DNA of 64,000 bases from Pseudomonas saponiphila (GTDB lineage: Bacteria; Pseudomonadota; Gammaproteobacteria; Pseudomonadales; Pseudomonadaceae), in NCBI RefSeq assembly GCF_900105185.1, contig NZ_FNTJ01000001.1, positions 1,065,501 to 1,129,500 on the forward strand. The letters are read 5' to 3'. A program made the translations under genes and the position numbers. Position 1 is the first letter of the stretch. Every line of letters starts with the position of its first letter. The notes under the pieces are model-generated. The model was not told the origin of the DNA, made no database searches, and was given only the letters and a program-made list of their open reading frames with translations. Positions 41,907 through 53,076 of the stretch are shown here, one piece after another.

Positions 41907-43394
41907 ATGGACTCGTCAGCCGTTGCATCCAGACCAATTTATGCCCTGGTCGTCGTCTGTATTGCGCTGTTCGCTATACCCCTGACCATCACAGGATCGG
42001 GTGTTCTGCTACTGCCGATTGCCCAGGACTTTGCCTCGAGCTACCTGCAGACGCAGTGGGTGATTTGCTCGTTCATGGTGAGCTACGCGGCGTTTATGGC
42101 AATGACCGGGGTGATGGCCGATGCCTTGGGCCGCAAGTTGTCCTTTGTCGTCGGCCTGGTGCTGTTTGCCATCGCCAGCGCGGCGGCGGCTGGCGCCGGC
42201 AGCCTGACGCAACTGATTGCCGCCAGGGCGCTGACCGGCGTCGGGGCGGCGGCGGTGACCACTGCCGGAAGCGCGATCCTGGCTTTGGCCTACACGGGGC
42301 CGGCGCGGGTCCGGGCGTTTACGGTATTCGGTACAGCGCTGGGACTGGGCCTGGCGGTTGGCCCCCTGGTGGCCGGTAGCCTGGTGTCGTTGCTGCACAG
42401 TTGGCGCCCGTTCTTTGCCGCAATCACCGCAGTGCTGGGGGTGGTTGCACTGTTGGGGCTGGGGTTGCCGGAAAGCCGTTCCCAGGAACGGCAGGCCGTG
42501 GATTGGAGTGGTGGCGCTTTGTTCACCAGCTTGCTGATTCTGTTGGTTTCGGCCTTTTCCATGGTGCCCGCTGCAGGTTGGTCGGACCCGACGGTGCTCT
42601 GCCTCTTTGTCGGTGCCGGGTTGCTGGTTCCAGTCTTCGTCAAGGTCGAGAACCGCGCGGCCCACCCCATCGTCAACCTTCAGCTGTTGTGCAACCGACA
42701 GTTTCTGGCTGTGTGTCTCACGCCGGTGTTTCTCGGTTTCGGTTACATCAGCCTGTTGTTCTACCTGCCCCAGTACCTGACGGTGGTTGCCGGCATGAGT
42801 GCCATGGAAATCGGCATCGCCTTGATGTGTTCAACCCTGCCGTCGCTGCTGTTTCCACTGTTCTTCAGCCTGATGCGCCAGCAATTGCCGCTCAGGACAC
42901 TGATGGTAGTGACCTTCGCCTTCATGGTGCTGGGTCCGTTGTCCCTGGCCTGGGTGATTGCCAGCCCCACGCTGCTCAACCTGGCTGTGCCGCTCTTTAT
43001 CACCGGCGCTTCCTTCGGCGTGTCCCTGTCCTACCTCGATGGTGCGGCGGTCAGTGTGGTTCCTGCGCAGCGCTCGGGAATGGCGGCCGGCATGTTCAAC
43101 ACATTTCGCCTGGGAGGCGAGGCCCTGACCATTCCCTTGCTGGGCATGGTGATCATGGCGCTACTCGGCCGCCAGGCCGATGACCGCAACGCGGGGCTCT
43201 CGGTTCTGGTGCAGGGCGATCTGGAAAGAGCGGCCCGGTTGCTGTCGCAGCCCCAGGAAGTGCTGACCGAGCATCTGGCGTTTGCGATGCAGGAGGCCTT
43301 GATTGTGATTGCGGCCGTCTCGCTGGTTGGCTTGATGATCATTTTGAAACTGTCGAATCAGACTCTCACCAAAGGTGTTGAATATGCGCACTAA
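41907..43394 (+). CDS. MFS exporter, DHA2 (14-TM) family
   Basis: 495 residues and about 14 membrane helices. The DHA2-type motifs are LQTQWVICSFMVSYAAFMAMTG near residue 50, VMADALGRKLSF (motif A) near 75, and GTALGLGLAVGPLVAGSL (motif C) near 145. This subfamily exports antibiotics and other small molecules by proton antiport. Its position inside the biosynthetic operon suggests product export and self-protection. It overlaps the FAD monooxygenase start by 11 bp. Confidence 0.92.
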   Translation: MDSSAVASRPIYALVVVCIALFAIPLTITGSGVLLLPIAQDFASSYLQTQWVICSFMVSYAAFMAMTGVMADALGRKLSFVVGLVLFAIASAAAAGAGSLTQLIAARALTGVGAAAVTTAGSAILALAYTGPARVRAFTVFGTALGLGLAVGPLVAGSLVSLLHSWRPFFAAITAVLGVVALLGLGLPESRSQERQAVDWSGGALFTSLLILLVSAFSMVPAAGWSDPTVLCLFVGAGLLVPVFVKVENRAAHPIVNLQLLCNRQFLAVCLTPVFLGFGYISLLFYLPQYLTVVAGMSAMEIGIALMCSTLPSLLFPLFFSLMRQQLPLRTLMVVTFAFMVLGPLSLAWVIASPTLLNLAVPLFITGASFGVSLSYLDGAAVSVVPAQRSGMAAGMFNTFRLGGEALTIPLLGMVIMALLGRQADDRNAGLSVLVQGDLERAARLLSQPQEVLTEHLAFAMQEALIVIAAVSLVGLMIILKLSNQTLTKGVEYAH

Positions 43395-44946
43395 AGAGCA
43401 AGAGCCGAAAGTCCTGATAGTTGGCGCGGGTCCGGTCGGCATGTTGTTGGCTCTGGAGCTGGCCCTGTATGGCGTCCAGGCCCGAGTGATTTCCAGGGAC
43501 GTGCGGGTTTCCCCGCATTCGAAGGCGACCATCGTCTGGCCGCGGATTCTGGAACTGATGGACCGTACCGGCGTGTCCGAAGCGATTGTCCGCGAGGGGC
43601 ACTACTTCGATCAGATGAACTATTACTCCAACAAGAAAAGAGTTGGACTCATACGTTTCAATACCTTGAGCGATACCCCCTATCCATTTGGCATCACCAT
43701 TCCCCAGGCCAAGACCGAACGCATACTGGAGTCGGCACTCACCGCTCAAGGTATCGCGATCGAATACGGTTGCGAGTTCGTCAGTGGCGAGCAGGATCTG
43801 GACAGTGTCAGCGTAACCCTCAGGGACAGGTCCGGGGCCGAGCAGCGTTGCAGCTTTGATTGGGTGGTCGGCGCCGACGGCTTTCAAAGCAGCGTGCGTT
43901 CTGCCTTCGAGTTCGATTTCAGCGGCTACTCGATGCCGATCCGCCTGGCCATCACCGACGCCGAGCTGACCGGGCAGACCACCAGCAGCGAAGCGGCCTA
44001 TTACATGCACAGGTCCGGCAACATGGTACTGGCCCCGCTAGGCGATGGGGTGTTCAGGGTCGGCGCCAGCGTGCCGCCGGAATACACCGGCGACCGGCCA
44101 GACCGAGAGTTCTTCAATACCTTGCTGGAGCACCGGGTGCCCGGGGTGAAGAAACTGGGGGAGATGAAGTTCAGCGGGATCTTCACCGCCCATGTGCGTA
44201 CCGCTAACCGATTCAAGAAGAACCGGGTTTTTATCGTCGGTGATGCGGCGCATGCGATGAGCCCTTCCGGCGCTCAAGGTCTCAACACCGGGTTTCAGGA
44301 CGCTGTCAATCTGGGCTGGAAGCTCGGTGGTGTGATCAGGGGCAGCCTGTCGCCGGACATCCTGGAGTCCTATACCCGGGAAAGGCTGGAGTCGGTCAAC
44401 CGGGTATCGGCGTTGTCCACCAGCCTGGCCAGGATGAGCCTGTATCGGCGCACCCCGCAGATAGTCCTGCGTGATGCCGCGTTCAAGGTCGCTTCGCTGA
44501 CCAGGGTTCTGGAGAACTATGTCTCACCAAGGTTTGCGCAGCTCGATTCCAGCATCGCCAAGCCGGATAACCGGCTGTTCCCCGGTAAGAAACGCTCCTT
44601 TTGCGCAGGCGACAGAATACCCCTCAGCTGGACGGAGAACTGGCAGGCGCCGGTACTCGCCAAAGACGCCTATTCCATCCTGCTGTGGCCCGGAAAGACC
44701 TACGTCTACGAGACCTGGTCGGCCTTCAGCCAGGAACTCGATGCCGCCATGCCGGGGCACAAGGTGATCAATCTGGGGGCCATGCCCCTGGGCAAGTTAC
44801 TGGATCGATTGGGCGCACGGCCGCAGAGCATCATCGTGCGCCCGGACGGGCATATCCAATCGATAGTCGCGCTGGATGCGGCGGCTTACGCGAAGGGCAT
44901 CGACGCTATCAGCAATGCGCTGCCTCACTCCCTCAACCTTCAATAA
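43384..44946 (+). CDS. Class A FAD-dependent monooxygenase
   Basis: 520 residues from the ATG at 43384, with AAAGGTG upstream. FAD-binding GAGPVGMLLALELA at residues 15-28, the DG motif VVGADGFQSSVRS near residue 163, and the GD motif VFIVGDAAHAMSPSGAQGLN near residue 285. The C-terminal about 120 residues form the thioredoxin-like tail seen in aromatic and antibiotic hydroxylases (PheA/MhpA/rifampicin monooxygenase group). It probably hydroxylates or epoxidises the pathway product using NAD(P)H and oxygen. Substrate unknown. Confidence 0.9.
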   Translation: MRTKEQEPKVLIVGAGPVGMLLALELALYGVQARVISRDVRVSPHSKATIVWPRILELMDRTGVSEAIVREGHYFDQMNYYSNKKRVGLIRFNTLSDTPYPFGITIPQAKTERILESALTAQGIAIEYGCEFVSGEQDLDSVSVTLRDRSGAEQRCSFDWVVGADGFQSSVRSAFEFDFSGYSMPIRLAITDAELTGQTTSSEAAYYMHRSGNMVLAPLGDGVFRVGASVPPEYTGDRPDREFFNTLLEHRVPGVKKLGEMKFSGIFTAHVRTANRFKKNRVFIVGDAAHAMSPSGAQGLNTGFQDAVNLGWKLGGVIRGSLSPDILESYTRERLESVNRVSALSTSLARMSLYRRTPQIVLRDAAFKVASLTRVLENYVSPRFAQLDSSIAKPDNRLFPGKKRSFCAGDRIPLSWTENWQAPVLAKDAYSILLWPGKTYVYETWSAFSQELDAAMPGHKVINLGAMPLGKLLDRLGARPQSIIVRPDGHIQSIVALDAAAYAKGIDAISNALPHSLNLQ

Positions 44947-44960
44947 CCAAGGTGTCTGTC

Positions 44961-45509
44961 ATGAGTAAAAATCGAGTCGAGTTAACTTCCCCTGCCGATA
45001 TGACTCCCGAGCAACTGGAGGTCTATGCGCGGTTTCCTTCCAACCTGACCCGCTCGCTGTTGCTTACCAAAGGCTCTGCGGGGCCGCATTTGACCCTGGG
45101 CGGGTCGTTCACGGTCGGGCTGATCTCGTTCCTGGAGCGTGAGGTGCTGGTGATGCGCGTGGCCAAATTGCTGGAGAGTGCCTTTGAGCGGCTGATTCAC
45201 TATCCGCTGGCGATCAAGGCCGGTTTGACCGAGCACGAAATCGACGACATCGAGCAGGGTCGTTATGAGCGCATGGAGCCCAAGCGTGTCGCGCTGTTGG
45301 TGTACGTGTCCGAGTGCACCCTGGAGCATAAGGCCAGCGCCGAGGCGTTCTGGGCGCTGCGCGAGTTCTATTCGCAGAATGAAGTGGCCGAGATCACTCA
45401 TCTGGCCGGCCACTGCGCCATGACTGCCATGTACCTGGCCAGCCTCGACGTGCCCCTGGATGAGGCGGAGACCTCCTGGGACAAGCTCGTGGCTCGCGAT
45501 CCCGCCTGA
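44961..45509 (+). CDS. CMD/AhpD-fold protein lacking the CxxC pair
   Basis: 182 residues, 14 bp after the FAD enzyme. The carboxymuconolactone-decarboxylase-like helical pattern is clear (REVLVMRVAKLLESAFERLIHYPLAIKAGLTEHEIDD; VALLVYVSECTLEH). The family's peroxidatic CxxC becomes CTLE here, so it cannot act as a classical AhpD peroxidase. It may be a decarboxylase- or lyase-like enzyme in the pathway. Exact chemistry unknown. Confidence 0.75.
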   Translation: MSKNRVELTSPADMTPEQLEVYARFPSNLTRSLLLTKGSAGPHLTLGGSFTVGLISFLEREVLVMRVAKLLESAFERLIHYPLAIKAGLTEHEIDDIEQGRYERMEPKRVALLVYVSECTLEHKASAEAFWALREFYSQNEVAEITHLAGHCAMTAMYLASLDVPLDEAETSWDKLVARDPA

Positions 45510-45523
45510 GGGAGGAGGCGTCG

Positions 45524-46504
45524 ATGTTGTATACCAAGCTCGGACGCAGCGGGTTGAGAGTCTCAAGGCTGGCCTTGGGGTGTATGAGCTTTGGCGAGCC
45601 TGCGCGGGGAACCCATGCCTGGACCCTGGGGGCGGAGGAAAGCGAGCGGATTCTGGGCAGGGCCCTGGATCAGGGGATCAACTTCCTCGATACGGCGAAT
45701 ATCTACTCCCAGGGATCGAGCGAAGAGATCCTCGGTAATGCCTTGTTCAAGCTCAAGGCTCGCCATGAGGTGGTGCTGGCGACCAAGGTCTATGAGGCCA
45801 TGACTGGTGGTCCTTTGTCGGGAGGGCTTTCACGGCAGGCGATCTTTCGCGAGATCGACGCCAGCCTGAAGCGTTTGCGCACGGACTATATCGATCTGTA
45901 TATCGTTCACAGGTGGGACTATCAGACTCCCATTCTGGAGACGATGGAAGCGCTGCATGACCTGGTGAAGATGGGCAAGGTGCGCTACATAGGCGCCTCG
46001 TCGATGCATGCCTGGCAGTTCGTCAAGGCGCAGTACCTGGCCACACTCAATGGCTGGACACGCTTTGTCAGCATGCAAAGCCACTACAACCTGCTCAACC
46101 GCGAGGAAGAACGGGAGATGCAGCCCTACTGTGTCGACGAGGGAGTTGGCCTGACGCCCTGGAGTCCGCTGGCCAGGGGCAAGCTGGCGCGGAGCGGCGA
46201 GACGGGCTCGCTGCGTGCCGATAGCGACAAGGTGCAGGCTTGGCTGTATCTGTCGGCACAGGAAAGCGACCGGCAGATCATTGCCGTGGTCGAGGCGATT
46301 GCCCGCGAGCGGGGTGTGACCAAGGCTCAGGTGGCGTTGGCCTGGCTGCTCAGGCAGCCGGCCGTGGCGTCACCGATCATTGGTGTGACTCGCCTGGAAC
46401 AGTTGGACGATTTGCTCGGTTCGCTGGATCTTGAACTGGAGGATGAGGAGCTTGTGCGTCTGGCTGCACCTTACACGCCGCATACAGCGCCCGAGTATGT
46501 GTAG
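45524..46504 (+). CDS. Aldo/keto reductase of the avrD-like cluster
   Basis: 326 residues, 14 bp after the CMD gene with GGAGG upstream. AKR tetrad: Asp and Tyr in INFLDTANIYSQGSSEE near residues 52-58, Lys in VVLATKVYEA near 88, His in LYIVHRWDYQTP near 127. The C-terminal nucleotide site includes ASPIIGVTRLEQLDDLL. It would reduce a carbonyl with NADPH. Last gene of the co-directional cluster; a hairpin at 46571-46595 follows. Confidence 0.9.
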   Translation: MLYTKLGRSGLRVSRLALGCMSFGEPARGTHAWTLGAEESERILGRALDQGINFLDTANIYSQGSSEEILGNALFKLKARHEVVLATKVYEAMTGGPLSGGLSRQAIFREIDASLKRLRTDYIDLYIVHRWDYQTPILETMEALHDLVKMGKVRYIGASSMHAWQFVKAQYLATLNGWTRFVSMQSHYNLLNREEEREMQPYCVDEGVGLTPWSPLARGKLARSGETGSLRADSDKVQAWLYLSAQESDRQIIAVVEAIARERGVTKAQVALAWLLRQPAVASPIIGVTRLEQLDDLLGSLDLELEDEELVRLAAPYTPHTAPEYV

Positions 46505-46570
46505 CCCAGCCGATTGAAGAGCGGTCGCCAATCTGCCGGACAGGGGTTGGCGACATTCCTCCAGAAAGCA

Positions 46571-46595
46571 GAAAGCCCGCAGTCAGCGGGCTTTC
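46571..46595. terminator. Bidirectional hairpin between the cluster and tRNA-Leu
   Basis: GAAAGCCCGC (46571-46580) pairs perfectly with GCGGGCTTTC (46586-46595). It lies downstream of the converging aldo/keto reductase gene and tRNA gene and can end transcription from both sides. Confidence 0.8.
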
Positions 46596-46637
46596 GAGGT
46601 GTTGCATAGTCGTCATGGGACGGCTACTTGTTGCGTT

Positions 46638-46722
46638 TGGTGCCCCGAGGGAGACTCGAACTCCCACTTCTTGCGAAAACGGATTTTGAATCCGCCGCGT
46701 CTACCAATTCCGCCATCAGGGC
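46638..46722 (-). tRNA. tRNA-Leu (anticodon CAA)
   Basis: On the minus strand the 85-nt sequence has acceptor stem GCCCTGA paired with TCGGGGC, anticodon loop TTCAAAA giving CAA (reads UUG), a long variable arm as in class II leucine tRNAs, a GTTCGAGTC T-loop region, and an encoded CCA end. The T33 and purine-37 positions are correct. The gene lies upstream of queA in the opposite direction, as is usual in Pseudomonas. Confidence 0.95.
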
Positions 46723-46830
46723 TCAATGGCGGCGAAGTATAGAGAGGCCATTACCGTTGGTCAATCGGCTTTCGTGGTCAATTTTTAGTTATTCCGCTAA
46801 ACTTTCCGGCCCTGCTAGACGAACCCCATC

Positions 46831-49025
<2,195 letters not shown>

Positions 49026-49072
49026 GTTCTAAAGACGTTAAGCCACCAATTCTGCAATTATCGGAGTGTTAA

Positions 49073-49411
49073 ATGAGCTTTTTGATCCCTGCCGCGTATG
49101 CGGACGCCGCTGCACCTGCTGCTGCCGGTCCTGCCGGCACTGGTTTCGAGTGGATTTTCCTGGTCGGCTTCCTGGTCATCTTCTATCTGATGATCTGGCG
49201 TCCACAGGCCAAGCGCGCCAAAGAGCAGAAGAACCTGCTGAGCAACCTGCAGAAAGGCGACGAAGTTGTGACCACTGGCGGTATCGCCGGCAAGATCAAC
49301 AAAGTGACCGACGACTTCGTGGTTCTGGAAGTGTCGGACTCCGTTGAGCTGAAGTTCCAGAAAGGCGCGATCGCTGCCACGCTGCCAAAAGGCACGCTGA
49401 AAGCGATCTAA
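49073..49411 (+). CDS. yajC: Sec translocon accessory protein YajC
   Basis: 112 residues. One membrane helix (GFEWIFLVGFLVIFYLMIW, about residues 24-42), then a cytosolic part with RPQAKRAKEQKNLLSNL and KGDEVVTTGGIAGK, characteristic of YajC. Associates with SecDF in the inner membrane. 60 bp before secD, so same transcript. Preceded by CGGAG. Confidence 0.95.
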   Translation: MSFLIPAAYADAAAPAAAGPAGTGFEWIFLVGFLVIFYLMIWRPQAKRAKEQKNLLSNLQKGDEVVTTGGIAGKINKVTDDFVVLEVSDSVELKFQKGAIAATLPKGTLKAI

Positions 49412-49473
49412 GTTTCATCTTTTACCAATCGACGGGGCGCGCAAGGCGCCCCGCGTCATAAACGGGCGGCGTG

Positions 49474-51342
49474 ATGCTGAACAAATATCCTCTGTGGAAG
49501 TACCTACTGATCCTGGCGGTGCTGGCGATCGGTTTTATTTATTCCGCTCCCAATCTATACCCTGATGATCCGGCCATTCAGGTCAGCGGCGCGAGCACTG
49601 CGTTGCAGGTCACTCAGGCGGATCTGGATCGTGCGAGCAAAGCGCTCACCGACGCCGGTATCAAGGTCAAGGCTTCCTCCATTGCCGCCAACGGCAAAGG
49701 TGGCCTGCTGCGCTTGATCAACAAGGAAGATCAGCTTCCGGCCAAGGATGTAGTGCGCAAGGCGCTGGGCGATGACTATGTGGTGGCGTTGAACCTGGCG
49801 CAAACCACCCCGCAATGGCTGCGCAACCTTGGTGCGCACCCGATGAAACTGGGCCTGGACTTGTCCGGTGGTGTGCACTTCCTGCTGGAAGTGGACATGG
49901 ACAAAGCCCTCGACGCCCGCCTGAAAGTCTATGAAGGCGACGTCAAGAGCCTGCTGCGTAAAGAGCGTCTGCGCTATCGCAGCCTGCCGCAGCTCAATGG
50001 TGCCATCCAGCTGGGCTTCAGCGATGAAGACAGCCGTGAACAGGCCCGTTCGCTGATCCGCAAGAACTTCAATGATTTCGATATCGTACCGGCCGACCTC
50101 AATGGCCAACCGGTGCTGCGTCTGGCGATGACCCCGGCCAAGCTGGCGGAAATCCGCGAATACTCCATCAAGCAGAACTTGACCACCGTGCGTAACCGGG
50201 TCAACGAGCTGGGTGTGGCCGAGCCTCTGGTTCAGCGTCAGGGTGCCAACCGCATCGTGGTTGAGCTGCCGGGCGTGCAGGACACCGCTGAAGCCAAGCG
50301 GATCCTGGGCAAGACCGCCAACCTGGAATTCCGTCTGGCCGCTGAGCCGGGTGCTTCCAAGGCGACTTCCGAGTCCTTCGAATTCCGTGAGGGCAACCGT
50401 CCTCCAGCGCTGATCGAGCGTGGCCTGATCATCACCGGTGACCAGGTGACCGATGCCCAGGCCGGCTACGACGAGCACGGTCGTCCACAGGTGAACATCA
50501 AGCTTGATGGTCACGGTGGCGAACTGATGAACCGTTCGACCCGCAGCAACGTCGGTCGCAGCATGGCGGTGATCTTCATTGAGCAGAAGCCGATCACCAC
50601 CTATACCAAGCAGGTGGTCGACGGCGTCGAGAAAGACGTGCCGGTCCAGGCGTTCAAGGAAGAGAAGAAGATCATCAGCCTGGCGACCATTCAGTCGCCA
50701 CTGGGCAGCCAGTTCCGTATCACCGGCCTGAACGGCCAGGGTGAGTCCTCCGAGCTGGCATTGCTGCTGCGCGCCGGTGGTCTGGCGGCGCCGATGTACT
50801 TCGCCGAAGAGCGCACAATCGGTCCGAGCCTGGGTGCTGACAACATCACCAAGGGTATCGATGCTTCGCTGTGGGGCATGTTGTTCGTTTCGCTGTTCAT
50901 CATCGCCATCTATCGCTTCTTCGGCGTGATCGCCACGGTGGCCCTGGCGCTGAACATGGTGCTGCTGCTGGCCCTGATGTCCTTGCTGGGGGCGACGCTG
51001 ACCCTGCCGGGTATCGCCGGTATCGTGCTGACCATGGGTATGGCGGTGGACGCCAACGTGCTGATCTTCTCGCGGATACGTGAAGAAATCGCTGCCGGCA
51101 TGACGGTGCAGCGGGCAATCAACGAAGGCTTCGGCCGGGCATTCACCGCGATTCTCGATGCCAACCTGACCACCTTGCTGGTGGGCGGCATCCTCTTTGC
51201 CATGGGCACCGGCCCGGTCAAGGGCTTTGCGGTGACCATGTCCCTCGGGATCTTTACCTCGATGTTCACGGCCATCTGGCTGACCCGCGCGATGGTCAAC
51301 CTGATCTTCGGCGGTCGTGACTTCAAGAAGTTGTGGATTTAA
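49474..51342 (+). CDS. secD: Protein translocase subunit SecD
   Basis: 622 residues from the ATG at 49474. One N-terminal helix (LLILAVLAIGFIYSAPNLYP), a large periplasmic domain with the D1 motif GLDLSGGVHFLLEVD near residue 130, and a C-terminal five-helix RND-like bundle with GMAVDANVLIFSRIREE near 525. It uses proton motive force to pull proteins out of the Sec channel. Forms SecDF with the gene 9 bp downstream. Confidence 0.97.
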   Translation: MLNKYPLWKYLLILAVLAIGFIYSAPNLYPDDPAIQVSGASTALQVTQADLDRASKALTDAGIKVKASSIAANGKGGLLRLINKEDQLPAKDVVRKALGDDYVVALNLAQTTPQWLRNLGAHPMKLGLDLSGGVHFLLEVDMDKALDARLKVYEGDVKSLLRKERLRYRSLPQLNGAIQLGFSDEDSREQARSLIRKNFNDFDIVPADLNGQPVLRLAMTPAKLAEIREYSIKQNLTTVRNRVNELGVAEPLVQRQGANRIVVELPGVQDTAEAKRILGKTANLEFRLAAEPGASKATSESFEFREGNRPPALIERGLIITGDQVTDAQAGYDEHGRPQVNIKLDGHGGELMNRSTRSNVGRSMAVIFIEQKPITTYTKQVVDGVEKDVPVQAFKEEKKIISLATIQSPLGSQFRITGLNGQGESSELALLLRAGGLAAPMYFAEERTIGPSLGADNITKGIDASLWGMLFVSLFIIAIYRFFGVIATVALALNMVLLLALMSLLGATLTLPGIAGIVLTMGMAVDANVLIFSRIREEIAAGMTVQRAINEGFGRAFTAILDANLTTLLVGGILFAMGTGPVKGFAVTMSLGIFTSMFTAIWLTRAMVNLIFGGRDFKKLWI

Positions 51343-51351
51343 GGGGCTGCC

Positions 51352-52266
51352 ATGTTACGTACTATCAACTTCATGGGCGTGCGCAACTTTGCGTTCGGCG
51401 TCACTGTGCTCCTCACCGTTCTGGCGTTGTTCAGCTGGTTCCACAAGGGGCTGAACTATGGTCTGGACTTCACCGGCGGTACGCTCATCGAGCTGACCTA
51501 CGAGCGTCCGGCGGATGTGATGAAGGTGCGTTCGCAACTGAACGATGCCGGTTATCACGAAGCCATCGTGCAGAGCTTTGGTGCGACCACTGATCTGCTG
51601 GTGCGGATGCCGGGCGAAGACCCGCAACTGGGCCATCAGGTGGCCGAGGCGCTGCAGAAGGTCGGCGGCGACAACCCGGCGCAGGTCAAGCGTGTCGAGT
51701 TCGTCGGCCCGCAAGTGGGTGAAGAGCTTCGCGACCAGGGCGGCCTCGGCATGCTCATGGCGCTGGGCGGCATCCTGATCTACCTGGCTTTCCGCTTCCA
51801 GTGGAAGTTCGCCGTGGGCGCCATCGTTTCGCTGATCCACGACGTGATCGTGACCGTGGGTATTCTGTCGTTCTTCCAGATCACCTTCGACCTGACGGTG
51901 CTGGCGGCGGTGCTGGCGATCATCGGTTACTCCCTCAACGACACCATCGTGGTGTTCGACCGGGTGCGTGAGAACTTCCGGGTGCTGCGCAAGGCCAGCC
52001 TGATCGAGAACATCAACATCTCGACCACTCAGACCCTGCTGCGGACCATGGCGACATCGATCTCCACCTTGCTGGCGATCATTGCGCTGTTGTTCTTCGG
52101 TGGTGACAACCTGCACGGCTTCTCCATCGCCCTGTTTGTCGGTGTTCTGGCGGGTACCTACTCGTCGATCTATATCGCCAACGTGGTGCTGATCTGGCTG
52201 AACCTGAACAGCGAGGACCTGATTCCTCCGGCCAACACCGAGAAGGAAGTGGACGACCGTCCTTGA
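51352..52266 (+). CDS. secF: Protein translocase subunit SecF
   Basis: 304 residues, the usual size. LDFTGGTLIELTY near residue 40 and the membrane motif ...YSLNDTIVVFDRVREN near residues 190-205, which marks SecF. Five or six membrane helices. Partner of SecD in late steps of Sec export. A strong terminator follows at 52295-52327. Confidence 0.97.
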   Translation: MLRTINFMGVRNFAFGVTVLLTVLALFSWFHKGLNYGLDFTGGTLIELTYERPADVMKVRSQLNDAGYHEAIVQSFGATTDLLVRMPGEDPQLGHQVAEALQKVGGDNPAQVKRVEFVGPQVGEELRDQGGLGMLMALGGILIYLAFRFQWKFAVGAIVSLIHDVIVTVGILSFFQITFDLTVLAAVLAIIGYSLNDTIVVFDRVRENFRVLRKASLIENINISTTQTLLRTMATSISTLLAIIALLFFGGDNLHGFSIALFVGVLAGTYSSIYIANVVLIWLNLNSEDLIPPANTEKEVDDRP

Positions 52267-52294
52267 GGATCTAGCCCTTTTCCGGCTGTCAGTT

Positions 52295-52327
52295 AAAAAG
52301 GCGCGAGTGTTGAACTCGCGCCTTTTT
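52295..52327. terminator. Terminator after secF
   Basis: AAAAAGGCGCGAGT (52295-52308) pairs with ACTCGCGCCTTTTT (52314-52327) around GTTGA. The stem includes an A/T tract on both sides, so it can work in either direction. It ends the queA-secF transcript. Confidence 0.9.
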
Positions 52328-52388
52328 TGTTGCTCCAAGGCTGGGAGAAGCGCGGGCTAGGTCCCGTTTGTATGGTCAGGAGGTTCAC

Positions 52389-52943
52389 GTGAACAAGTCG
52401 TTGCTGGTTGGTGCGGTATTGGGTGCTGTCGGTGTCACCGCCGGGGGTGCTGTTGCCACCTACAGCCTGGTTAAAAGCGGCCCTGAGTATGCGCAAGTAC
52501 TGGCTGTGCAGCCGGTCAAGCAACAGATCAAGACTCCTCGCGAAGTCTGCAAGGACGTCGCGGTCACCCGTCAACGCCCGGTCAAGGACGAGCATCAGAT
52601 CCTCGGTACCGTGGCCGGTGCGGTGGGCGGTGGCCTGCTGGGCAGCATGATTGGTAGTGGTAACGGCAAGAAGCTTGCCACCGTGGCCGGTGCCGTGGGT
52701 GGCGGTTATGCGGGCAACAAGGTGCAGGAAGGCATGCAGGAGCGTGACACCTACACCACCACGCAGACTCGCTGTAACACGGTCAATGACATCAGTGACA
52801 AGATCGTCGGTTACGACGTGAAATACGACCTGGGCGGCAAGCAAGGCCAGGTGCGCATGGATCGTGACCCGGGCAATCAAATCCCGGTGGATAAAGAAGG
52901 GCGTCTGATTCTCGGTCAGAACCAGAATCAGCCGGGTCAATAA
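52389..52943 (+). CDS. Glycine-zipper 2TM-domain envelope protein
   Basis: 184 residues with GTG start at 52389 and a perfect AGGAGG. The N-terminal helix (MNKSLLVGAVLGAVGVTAGG) acts as a signal anchor. Two glycine-zipper segments, GTVAGAVGGGLLGSMIGSGN and VAGAVGGGYAGNKVQE, occupy about residues 74-115, followed by a C-terminal domain with CNTVNDISDKIVGYDVKYDL. This is a common outer-envelope family of unknown exact role. Monocistronic. Confidence 0.85.
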   Translation: MNKSLLVGAVLGAVGVTAGGAVATYSLVKSGPEYAQVLAVQPVKQQIKTPREVCKDVAVTRQRPVKDEHQILGTVAGAVGGGLLGSMIGSGNGKKLATVAGAVGGGYAGNKVQEGMQERDTYTTTQTRCNTVNDISDKIVGYDVKYDLGGKQGQVRMDRDPGNQIPVDKEGRLILGQNQNQPGQ

Positions 52944-52987
52944 CCCCCCGCTTGCAGGGGTTGGCTTGCCGGTGAATGGGCTTTGAG

Positions 52988-53019
52988 ATCGCCTTCGCCG
53001 GCAAGCCGGCTCCTACAGG
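52988..53019. repeat. REP-like element
   Basis: The sequence contains CGCCGGCAAGCCGGCTCCTACA, the typical Pseudomonas intergenic REP of the cGGCAAGCCGGCTCC type, a different class from the AGCGAGCTTGCTCG elements near 24 kb. It lies before the suhB terminator. Confidence 0.75.
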
Positions 53020-53037
53020 TCGGGTTTTGCGGGCATA

Positions 53038-53065
53038 AAAAAAGCACCCCGAAGGGTGCTTTTTT
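53038..53065. terminator. Bidirectional terminator between convergent genes
   Basis: AAAAAAGCACCC (53038-53049) pairs with GGGTGCTTTTTT (53054-53065) around a CGAA tetraloop. It lies between the glycine-zipper gene and suhB, which converge, and has A and T tracts on both sides. Confidence 0.92.
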
Positions 53066-53076
53066 GTTGCTGGCGC

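Noticed and set aside
46600..46722. tRNA-Leu as an integration site of a genomic island
   Set aside because: I found no repeat of the tRNA 3' end at the other side of the cluster and no integrase gene, so only a weak note is kept in the findings.
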